In this document: positions 15,692-20,529 of the stretch, in pieces | Layout of the letters: the number at the start of each line of letters is the position of its first letter | How positions within the stretch are numbered: the first letter of the stretch is position 1 | Assembly: GCF_023229105.1 (NCBI RefSeq) | Contig: NZ_JALNZY010000033.1 | Location: forward strand, 1 to 20,529 | Reading direction: 5' to 3' | DNA: 20,529 bases | Origin: Sulfurimonas sp. | GTDB taxonomy: Bacteria; Campylobacterota; Campylobacteria; Campylobacterales; Sulfurimonadaceae | Notes under the pieces: generated by a model | Database searches by the model: none | What the model was told of the DNA's origin: nothing | The model's input: only the letters and a program-made list of their open reading frames with translations | Program-made: the position numbers and the translations under genes

Positions 15692-16903
15692 CTAAAAATT
15701 ATCCAATAAAATAACATTTACAAATGTTCCCGCTGGCAAATCATCATCATCCTCGCCTGTAATCATAAGTGCACTACCATCTAACATGTTAGTCAGTATT
15801 GCTGAACTTCCGACTTTTTTGTCCTTAAAATTTACAAAATACTCCCCGTCAACAACCTTGACATTACACGCTGTAAACTCTGTAAGTCTGCTTCTCTTTG
15901 TAAAATCTTCACTAAGTTTTGCCGCTACAGTTTTATATGCACTTTTGCGCCCCAGCATCTTCGCAATTAGCGGAAGCACATAGAGTATTGCCGTAACCGT
16001 TGAGGAGTAAGCAAACCCGGGAAGTGCCAGAACAAATTTATCTTCTCTTTGTGCAACCAAGATATGTTTACCGGGTTTAATAGCAACACCTTTATAAACA
16101 ACTTCTGCACCGATTCGTGGAACTACATCTTTTACAAAATCATAATCCCCGACACTTACTCCGCCTGTACTCACAAGTATATCAGCGCTCAAAAGCGCAT
16201 TTTGAAATGTCTGCATGATGGAATCTCTATCATCTCCCACCGTTCCAAGCTGAATAACTTCCGCACCAGCTTGTTCAAAAAGTGCTGCTAACGTATAATT
16301 GTTTGAGCTTCTTATCTGCGCGGGATTTGTGCTGTTTACACCAAGATCTAAAATCTCACTTCCAGTTGAGATAACACAAACTCGTGGCTTAAGTGCAACT
16401 TTTACCATCACTTGATTGAGTGCCGCCATAACCCCTATCTCGGCAAAACCGATTCTAGTCCCTTGCTTTATAAGCACATCCCCTGCTTTATATCCTTCCC
16501 CGACTGGGCGAACCGCATTACCAAGAGGAACTCTTTCATCTACGGTAATTTTGCCGTTATCTACACTTACATTTTCTATCTGAATAAGCGTATCTGCGCC
16601 ATGAGGCATCATGGAACCTGTAAAAGTCTTGATGCACTCTTTGCTCTTGATAGTTCTCTTCTCTTCACTTCCGGCTGGATTGTCTCCGAGTATTACTATC
16701 TCTTTACTCTCTAAATCACTATGTATAACTGCATATCCGTCCATCGAAGCCGTAGGAAACTGCGGGTCATTGAACTCTGCAACAATATTCTGGGCCAAAA
16801 CCCTTCCAAGAGATAGGCTAAGTGGCACATTTTGGCTTCTTGAGGAGTTGACATGTAGTAAGTCAAGCATATTTTGGCTTGTTTCATAAGATAATAGGCT
16901 CAT
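15692..16903 (-). CDS. moeA: Molybdopterin molybdenumtransferase MoeA
   Basis: MoeA inserts molybdate into adenylylated molybdopterin, the last common step of molybdenum cofactor synthesis, in the cytoplasm. The 403-residue protein shows FPTASMDGYAV at 49-59, TGSMMPHGADT near 95-105, the nucleotide-fold STGSEIL at 179-185, STGGVSVGDYDFV at 245-257 and KPGKH at 276-280. The segment that is GNPVS in many relatives reads LPGFAYSS here (about 294-301); the domain otherwise looks complete. It overlaps moaE by four bases (ATGA) and is last in the moaD-moaE-moeA operon. Molybdenum enzymes relevant to this organism (SoxCD, nitrate reductase) would need the cofactor but are not in the window. Confidence 0.95.
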   Translation of the reverse strand: MSLLSYETSQNMLDLLHVNSSRSQNVPLSLSLGRVLAQNIVAEFNDPQFPTASMDGYAVIHSDLESKEIVILGDNPAGSEEKRTIKSKECIKTFTGSMMPHGADTLIQIENVSVDNGKITVDERVPLGNAVRPVGEGYKAGDVLIKQGTRIGFAEIGVMAALNQVMVKVALKPRVCVISTGSEILDLGVNSTNPAQIRSSNNYTLAALFEQAGAEVIQLGTVGDDRDSIMQTFQNALLSADILVSTGGVSVGDYDFVKDVVPRIGAEVVYKGVAIKPGKHILVAQREDKFVLALPGFAYSSTVTAILYVLPLIAKMLGRKSAYKTVAAKLSEDFTKRSRLTEFTACNVKVVDGEYFVNFKDKKVGSSAILTNMLDGSALMITGEDDDDLPAGTFVNVILLDNF

Positions 16904-17337
16904 TTTAAAAGGCCACTCCCTTTAATTGCGGTTGAGCGCTCAAGTGCATAGACTCTTTTTTCGCCCCTTAAATCATATTTCCAAATAGGAGCAGATGCTT
17001 TGAAATCCTCGACAAACTCATCTATCAACTCTAGCGCAACACGGCGTTTTGGAGAAAAAACAGCAGCTATATATGAGGACTCATGAAGCATTACATCCCC
17101 TCTTGAGTGCGCCATTTTTATAATTGCACCTTTTGCTGCTGCTTTTTTTTGCCATGCATCAAACCATGAGTTAAGTATTGGTTCATATATATCAAAACTA
17201 AGCCCCTCTATATTGTCTTCACTTCTTACAGTTCCTACAAAAGAGATATATGCCCCGTAATTACTACTAGCTTCCTGTTCGTACCACTCTTTTAGGATTG
17301 TCGCCACATTAAGAGGACCATCATAAAGGTATAACAT
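16900..17337 (-). CDS. moaE: Molybdopterin synthase catalytic subunit MoaE
   Basis: MoaE is the large subunit of molybdopterin synthase, which adds two sulfurs from MoaD thiocarboxylate to precursor Z (cPMP). The 145-residue protein shows GAYISFVGTVR near 28-38, the SRGDVMLHES region near 78-87 and the conserved APIWK at 116-120 with the active-site lysine. A TTG one codon upstream (17340) is possible, but GGAGG lies seven bases before the ATG at 17337 and only four before the TTG. That ribosome site is formed by the Gly-Gly codons at the end of moaD, so the two subunits are coupled. Confidence 0.94.
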   Translation of the reverse strand: MLYLYDGPLNVATILKEWYEQEASSNYGAYISFVGTVRSEDNIEGLSFDIYEPILNSWFDAWQKKAAAKGAIIKMAHSRGDVMLHESSYIAAVFSPKRRVALELIDEFVEDFKASAPIWKYDLRGEKRVYALERSTAIKGSGLLK

Positions 17338-17340
17338 CAA

Positions 17341-17562
17341 TCAGCCTCCACAAACAGGAGGAAGAAGAGCGACTCTATCGCCATCTTTTAGCTCTATCTC
17401 TCTACTACAAACAAGCATATCGTTTACGGCAACCGCACAGTTTTCAAGCCACTCTTTCATGGACTCATCCTCTTGCAGTATGCTTGCCAACTCCTTTAAG
17501 TTTGTTATCTCTAACATCAGGGGCTCTTTTTGTATAGGACCTAAAAATTCCACTCGTACCAT
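17341..17562 (-). CDS. moaD: Molybdopterin synthase sulfur carrier subunit MoaD
   Basis: MoaD is the small ubiquitin-like sulfur carrier of molybdopterin synthase. The 73-residue protein has the expected beta-grasp pattern and ends in the diagnostic double glycine (DRVALLPPVCGG) that is converted to a thiocarboxylate. AGGAGT lies seven bases before the ATG. It is first in the moaD-moaE-moeA operon and is divergent from the mqnA-like gene. Confidence 0.94.
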   Translation of the reverse strand: MVRVEFLGPIQKEPLMLEITNLKELASILQEDESMKEWLENCAVAVNDMLVCSREIELKDGDRVALLPPVCGG

Positions 17563-17594
17563 AAGACTACTCCTAAAACAATTTTTTTACTATG

Positions 17595-17600
17595 ATTATA
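17595..17600 (-). promoter_or_regulatory. Probable -10 box of the moaD operon
   Basis: On the minus strand a perfect TATAAT occurs 33 bases before the moaD ATG, in the 103-base divergent gap. No convincing -35 hexamer is found 17 bases upstream (ACTTAT-like only). Transcription would start near 17588. Confidence 0.55.
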
Positions 17601-17632
17601 ACCAACTCATCTTTTTTATAAGTTAAGGGATG

Positions 17633-17638
17633 TATACT
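17633..17638 (+). promoter_or_regulatory. Possible -10 box of the mqnA-like gene
   Basis: TATACT preceded by TG on the plus strand would give a start near 17645 and a leader of about 21 bases before the TTG start codon. The -35 region is only AT-rich. It faces away from the moaD promoter in the same gap. Confidence 0.4.
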
Positions 17639-17665
17639 TTTGAGTATATTATCTCGGAGTAACTT

Positions 17666-18334
17666 TTGATTTTTGGAAAAATTGAGTACCTAAACCTTCT
17701 ACCTTTTCATGTGTTTATGAAACGTTTTACAAAAAGCTCTCAACAGAGCATGAGCATGCACTACTACAGAGGTGTTCCGGCAAAAACAAACCAAAAATTT
17801 ATCTCAAAAAAAGTAGATGCAGCCTTTATCTCAAGCATCAGAGCAAAAAAACAAAAACATGTAAACATGGGGATTGTCGCAAGAGGCGAGGTACTTAGCG
17901 TTTTGGTAATTCCAAATGAAGACAATGTGACCGACACAGAATCGGAGACATCAAACGTGCTTGCAAAAATCTTAGATATTAAAGGTGAAGTGCTAATAGG
18001 CGATAAAGCCCTGCGATACTACCTACAAAATAAGCCGCATACAGATTTGGCAAAAATATGGACTCAAAAATACAATCTCCCTTTTGTTTTCGCACTTTTA
18101 TGCTACCACAAAGAGAGATTGCTTTATAAAAAAATTGAGAATAATTTCTTAAGACGAAAAGTGAAAATCCCAAGATACATACTAAACGAAGCCTCCGCCA
18201 GAACTAAAATAGCGCAAGAAGATATCCTAAACTATCTAAAGTATATCTCATACAGCGTTGACAAAAAAGCCCAAAAAGGACTTGAGAGGTTCTACAAAGA
18301 GGCAAAAAAATTAGAACATAAGGCAAAAGCATGA
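17666..18334 (+). CDS. mqnA: MqnA-family protein, likely chorismate dehydratase (futalosine menaquinone pathway)
   Basis: The 222-residue protein belongs by eye to the MqnA/MqnD family of periplasmic-binding-protein-like enzymes. The N-terminal FGKIEYLNLLPF (residues 3-14) is the family hallmark, and VDAAFISSIRAKK near 50-62 corresponds to the ligand-site loop. MqnA converts chorismate to 3-[(1-carboxyvinyl)oxy]benzoate, the first step of the futalosine route used by Campylobacterota. The start is TTG, supported by GGAG six bases upstream; no ATG gives the N-terminal motif. It overlaps the next gene by four bases (ATGA). The exact step (MqnA versus a related paralogue) rests on motif reading only. 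Confidence 0.75.
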   Translation: MIFGKIEYLNLLPFHVFMKRFTKSSQQSMSMHYYRGVPAKTNQKFISKKVDAAFISSIRAKKQKHVNMGIVARGEVLSVLVIPNEDNVTDTESETSNVLAKILDIKGEVLIGDKALRYYLQNKPHTDLAKIWTQKYNLPFVFALLCYHKERLLYKKIENNFLRRKVKIPRYILNEASARTKIAQEDILNYLKYISYSVDKKAQKGLERFYKEAKKLEHKAKA

Positions 18335-18795
18335 TTGTCGATAAATTAAAAAACTACCAAATTTATAAATTTGGCACGCCATGGCAAAGAGCATTTGAGT
18401 TTTTAAACTCCATAACACATGAGACAGAAGATGGAAGATATGAGATAGATGGTGAAAATATTTTTGCAATAGTTATGAGCTACAAGACAATTCCTAGAGA
18501 AAAAGCCATAATTGAATCACATAAAAACTATGTCGACATTCAGACAACGCTAAGAGGCACAGAAGGTTTTGAGTGTTTTTTCATAGACTCCCTCAAGGTT
18601 AAAACTCCTTATGATACCTCCAAAGATGCAGAGTTCTATGAAAACGACACTCCATATCACTCACGCTCTGACATTCCTGTTGGCTCTTTTATAATGTTTT
18701 ACCCACATGATGCACATATGCCCTGTCTAATAGTAGGCGGTAAGGATGAGTATATAAAAAAAGTTGTTGTGAAGATAAGAGTTGAGCTTTTGTAG
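18331..18795 (+). CDS. YhcH/YjgK/YiaL family protein
   Basis: This 154-residue cytoplasmic protein belongs to the YhcH/YjgK/YiaL (DUF386) cupin-like family. The motifs are HKNYVDIQTTLRG at 64-76 and FYPHDAHMP at 123-131, which hold the usual His and Asp residues of the metal-binding site. Family members are linked to sugar or sialic-acid metabolism in enterobacteria, but no such genes are nearby here and the substrate cannot be named. It is coupled to the mqnA-like gene by an ATGA overlap and is the last gene before the tRNA fragment. Confidence 0.85.
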   Translation: MIVDKLKNYQIYKFGTPWQRAFEFLNSITHETEDGRYEIDGENIFAIVMSYKTIPREKAIIESHKNYVDIQTTLRGTEGFECFFIDSLKVKTPYDTSKDAEFYENDTPYHSRSDIPVGSFIMFYPHDAHMPCLIVGGKDEYIKKVVVKIRVELL

Positions 18796-18870
18796 TAGTT
18801 TAACTAGGTGTTGCACTTACTACTTGAATTGGCGTAAGTTGTTAATATTTTGAGTTTAAATTCTAAAACC

Positions 18871-18891
18871 GTACCCTAAACAGTACCCTAA
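18871..18891. repeat. Direct repeat GTACCCTAA x2, 12-base period
   Basis: GTACCCTAA occurs at 18871-18879 and again at 18883-18891. It lies about 60 bases from the tRNA fragment on the mqnA side. The period equals that of the TGTAGTAAAAA pair on the other side. Such short paired repeats can be integrase arm-type sites, but this is only a suggestion. Confidence 0.5.
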
Positions 18892-18935
18892 GATTTTATT
18901 TTGAGAAGTTTTTGAGCCTTTAAAAGCTCTGTAAG

Positions 18936-18950
18936 TGCCTATTTTAGGCA
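18936..18950. repeat. Small hairpin next to the tRNA fragment
   Basis: TGCCTA and TAGGCA form a 6-bp stem around TTT, ending one base before the tRNA 3' CCA. There is no T tract, so it is not a convincing terminator. A related CCTA/TAGG stem occurs on the other side of the fragment at 19057-19076. Confidence 0.4.
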
Positions 18951-18951
18951 A

Positions 18952-19008
18952 TGGTGCGGATGAGAGGACTTGAACCTCCACACCTTACGGCACCAGATCC
19001 TAAGTCTG
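18952..19008 (-). pseudogene. tRNA-Leu(UAG) 3' fragment, likely integration attachment site
   Basis: Read on the minus strand, the 57 bases run from the 5' side of the anticodon stem to an encoded CCA. They show the anticodon loop CTTAGGA (anticodon TAG), the 3' anticodon stem TCTGG, a class II variable arm (GCC-GTAA-GGT), a T arm with GGAGG TTCAAGT CCTCT and the acceptor strand CATCCGC-A-CCA. The D arm and the matching acceptor strand GCGGATG are absent from the next 100 bases. A tRNA cut at the anticodon stem is the classic scar of tyrosine-recombinase integration. In this orientation the old chromosomal flank is on the mqnA side and the element, ending in the intact tRNA, should extend to the right beyond the window. 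Confidence 0.85.
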
Positions 19009-19056
19009 TTTTTTAACACTTTTCATCTTTTCTTAAACTGTTTCATTTCTTTTCAA

Positions 19057-19076
19057 AAGTCCTATATTTAGGACTT
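19057..19076. repeat. 8-bp inverted repeat
   Basis: AAGTCCTA and TAGGACTT form a perfect 8-bp stem around TATT. It lies about 50 bases past the broken end of the tRNA fragment on the island side and shares its CCTA/TAGG core with the hairpin at 18936-18950. Confidence 0.5.
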
Positions 19077-19133
19077 AGTAGAAGGTTTTAAATTTTCATA
19101 GCATATCATCTATTTTCATTGTTTTTCAAATTT

Positions 19134-19157
19134 TGTAGTAAAAACTGTAGTAAAAAA
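19134..19157. repeat. Tandem repeat TGTAGTAAAAAM x2, 12-base period
   Basis: TGTAGTAAAAAC is followed directly by TGTAGTAAAAAA (11 of 12 identical). The pair lies about 130 bases from the tRNA fragment on the presumed island side and could be an integrase or excisionase arm site. No integrase gene is visible in the window. Confidence 0.5.
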
Positions 19158-19262
19158 ATGAAAAAAACATATAAAAAATTCCGAAATTAGTTATACTTAC
19201 AAAATTAAATCGAACGAGACTTGAAAATAAAAATGAGTTTTGAAAGAATTAAATGTGACACA

Positions 19263-19288
19263 ATATTTATGTCATATGATATAAAAAT
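19263..19288. promoter_or_regulatory. Imperfect 26-bp palindrome upstream of the AbiEi gene
   Basis: The sequence is centred on TCATATGA; 11 of 13 paired positions are complementary across the centre. It lies about 75 bases upstream of the -35 box of the AbiEi gene. AbiEi antitoxins are known to bind inverted repeats in their own promoter region, so it is a candidate operator, but AT-rich DNA gives such matches easily. Confidence 0.3.
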
Positions 19289-19363
19289 ATCCATTATTTA
19301 TTAAATATATTTAAGCTTTTTAATAACAGTAAAGTCATAAAAACTACTTTTTTTGTATATTTA

Positions 19364-19392
19364 TTGCTTAATTTTATTTAAGACTGTATAAT
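19364..19392 (+). promoter_or_regulatory. Promoter of the AbiEi/AbiEii operon
   Basis: TTGCTT (19364-19369) and a perfect TATAAT (19387-19392) are separated by 17 bases. The predicted transcription start falls at or next to the ATG at 19399, and no Shine-Dalgarno sequence precedes that ATG, so the mRNA may be leaderless. Confidence 0.7.
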
Positions 19393-19398
19393 TACTCC

Positions 19399-20049
19399 AT
19401 GAATATTGTGCAATTAAAAAAGAGTGTCAGATTGAATGTTTTTACAGCTGAGATGCTAAAACCTATCTTAGAACAAGAATATGCCCAACCTACGAAAAAA
19501 ATTAACAGTATGATTAAAAAAGGAGAACTTATTCGTCTCAAAAGAGGTGTTTATGCTCTTGGTGCAGATTATAGAAGTTACCCTTTGAACCTTATCGCTA
19601 TAGCGAACATAATCCATAAACCGTCTTATGTCTCCTATGAATATGCATTGTCTTATCACGGTTTAATACCGGAACGAGTCTATACAGTTACTTCTGCTAC
19701 AACCTATCGCCCTGAAACATACGCTACAGATATAGGTACATTTAGCTACAAAAAAATTCCATCAAATGCGTACTCTATAGGAATTGATTGGAAATATGAT
19801 GAGCATGATGGTGGTTATATGATTGCAACAGCTGAGAAAGCATTATGTGATCAAGTCTATGCTGATAAAAGAATTGCTGATATAAAAAAAGATGAGATAT
19901 TAGAATATCTTGAAGATGATCTTCGTATAGAACTTAAAGAGTTAGAAAACCTAGATACAACACTTTTATGGAAAATTTCTATGGCTTACTCTTCACCTAA
20001 ATTACGCGATATGACAGCAAGAATTAAAAAAAGGCAAAAAGATGGCTAA
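19399..20049 (+). CDS. AbiEi-family antitoxin / transcriptional repressor (type IV toxin-antitoxin)
   Basis: This 216-residue protein matches the AbiEi-type antitoxin pattern. An N-terminal winged-helix region (about 14-54) contains KKINSMIKKGELIRLKRGVY. The family core follows with PSYVSYEYALSYHGLIPE at 75-92, and ATAEKALCDQVY at 143-154 is typical. AbiEi proteins repress their own operon and counteract AbiEii. The start is the first ATG after a strong promoter and may be read from a leaderless transcript; Met19 is a less likely alternative because it removes part of the winged helix. It overlaps the toxin gene by eight bases. It lies next to the tRNA fragment on the island side, which fits a mobile defence cargo. 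Confidence 0.87.
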   Translation: MNIVQLKKSVRLNVFTAEMLKPILEQEYAQPTKKINSMIKKGELIRLKRGVYALGADYRSYPLNLIAIANIIHKPSYVSYEYALSYHGLIPERVYTVTSATTYRPETYATDIGTFSYKKIPSNAYSIGIDWKYDEHDGGYMIATAEKALCDQVYADKRIADIKKDEILEYLEDDLRIELKELENLDTTLLWKISMAYSSPKLRDMTARIKKRQKDG

Positions 20050-20529
20050 TACACATCCACACATTACAGCAATGCTACAAAATTATGATCTTTCAAAAGA
20101 CGATCCATATGAAGCTCTTCGAGAGATATTACAAGAGATCGTTTTATACGCACTAAGTGATGCAGGTTTTTTCAATCATGCAGTATTTTATGGTGGCACT
20201 GCACTTAGAATATTATACGGTCTGCCAAGGTTTTCAGAAGATCTTGATTTTTCACTACTTAAACCTGATCCATCATTTGATCTGAGTAAATATGAAAAAG
20301 CTGTACTTCAAACACTAAAAATTTATGGTTTTGAAGCTCAAATTGAGACAAAGGTAAAAGAGCAAAGTGCAGTGCAATCTGCATTTATCAAAGGCAATAC
20401 CATTAAACACCTTCTTGCTATTAATGCTCCTGAGGATATTGTCAAAAGTTTTAATGCAGGTAAACTATTAAAAATTAAATTTGAAGTAGATACCGAGCCA
20501 CCTCTTAACTTTAAAGAGGAGCAAAAACT
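20042..20529 (+). CDS. AbiEii/AbiGii-family nucleotidyltransferase toxin (3' end cut by window)
   Basis: The first 162 codons of a DNA polymerase beta-like nucleotidyltransferase are present, starting at the ATG within the last codons of the antitoxin gene. The motifs are YGGTALR at 50-56 and RFSEDLDFS at 63-71, the G-G-T and D-x-D elements that hold the nucleotide and metal. The AbiEii group acts as a toxin in phage defence and plasmid stability; related MenT enzymes add nucleotides to tRNA. The overlap with the antitoxin gene suggests coupled translation. The C-terminal half lies outside the window, so intactness cannot be judged. Confidence 0.88.
   Translation, partial: MANTHPHITAMLQNYDLSKDDPYEALREILQEIVLYALSDAGFFNHAVFYGGTALRILYGLPRFSEDLDFSLLKPDPSFDLSKYEKAVLQTLKIYGFEAQIETKVKEQSAVQSAFIKGNTIKHLLAINAPEDIVKSFNAGKLLKIKFEVDTEPPLNFKEEQK

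Larger units (their letters stand above)
18796..19398. other. 603-base gap: integration boundary region
   Basis: No credible protein gene is seen in this AT-rich gap. It holds a 9-base direct repeat pair (18871-18891), a small hairpin (18936-18950), a tRNA-Leu 3' fragment on the minus strand (18952-19008), an 8-bp inverted repeat (19057-19076), a 12-base tandem repeat (19134-19157), an imperfect palindrome (19263-19288) and the promoter of the AbiEi gene (19364-19392). Together these look like the edge of an integrated element rather than ordinary spacer. Confidence 0.6.

Noticed and set aside
16412..16714. Plus-strand open frames opposite moeA (also 16049-16291 and 16611-16889)
   Set aside because: They are antisense to conserved moeA motifs, with no ribosome sites or recognisable domains.
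18952..19040. Intact tRNA-Leu interrupted by a group I intron
   Set aside because: The fragment keeps both strands of the anticodon stem and its whole loop, whereas such introns split the loop. No 5' tRNA half is found upstream within reach.
19233..19304. 23-codon open frame between the tRNA fragment and the AbiEi gene
   Set aside because: It is very short, has no clear ribosome site and no recognised family. It could be the remnant of an island gene but cannot be supported.
18796..19398. CRISPR array or insertion sequence in the long gap
   Set aside because: The repeats are two-copy and short with no regular spacers, and no transposase frame or long terminal inverted repeats are seen.

Overview
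The window looks like a chromosomal segment of a sulfur-oxidising Campylobacterota (Epsilonproteobacteria), most like Sulfurimonas or a close relative. The reasons are the low-GC DNA, a soxXYZAB cluster of the epsilonproteobacterial type, a short MqnA-type futalosine-pathway menaquinone enzyme, a Campylobacterota-style outer-membrane porin and the start of a ribosomal S10 operon. Genus placement is inference; no rRNA or other marker is present.

Layout. (1) 1-1015, minus strand: start of the S10 operon (rpsJ, rplC, first codons of rplD) behind a good promoter. (2) 1088-2712, plus strand: a DUF4143-like ATPase and rnhB (RNase HII). (3) 2728-4719, minus strand: a transmembrane chemotaxis receptor with a dCache-type periplasmic sensor. 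(4) 4832-12179, minus strand: the sox block, in transcription order soxX, soxY, soxZ, soxA, soxB, porin, secreted thioredoxin-like protein, secreted DsrE-like protein, tandem-DUF302 protein, then a strong intrinsic terminator. (5) 12245-15626, minus strand: secreted DsrE paralogue, membrane-anchored solitary dCache protein, OmpR-type response regulator, sensor histidine kinase, directly upstream of soxX. (6) 15692-17562, minus strand: moaD-moaE-moeA for molybdenum cofactor. (7) 17666-18795, plus strand: mqnA-like gene and a YhcH/YjgK/YiaL gene. (8) 18796-20529: a 3' fragment of tRNA-Leu(UAG), short repeats, then an AbiEi/AbiEii toxin-antitoxin pair cut by the window end. This is probably the edge of an integrated island that extends to the right.

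How the genes may work together. SoxXA, SoxYZ and SoxB carry out the first part of thiosulfate oxidation in the periplasm. The thioredoxin-like, DsrE-like and DUF302 proteins, all exported, are candidate thiol or sulfur-handling partners. The two-component system and the dCache protein sit where a sox regulator would sit. The promoter regions of soxX and of the sensory operon share a near-identical block at the same distance from the start codon. The solitary dCache protein and the nearby chemotaxis receptor carry clearly homologous sensor domains, so the locus may couple sulfur-compound sensing to both gene control and motility. SoxCD is not in this window.

The best candidate for an undescribed system is this sensory block (secreted DsrE, output-less dCache protein, response regulator, histidine kinase, plus the chemoreceptor) attached to sox. 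Its role is inferred from gene order and homology seen by eye, not shown by experiment.
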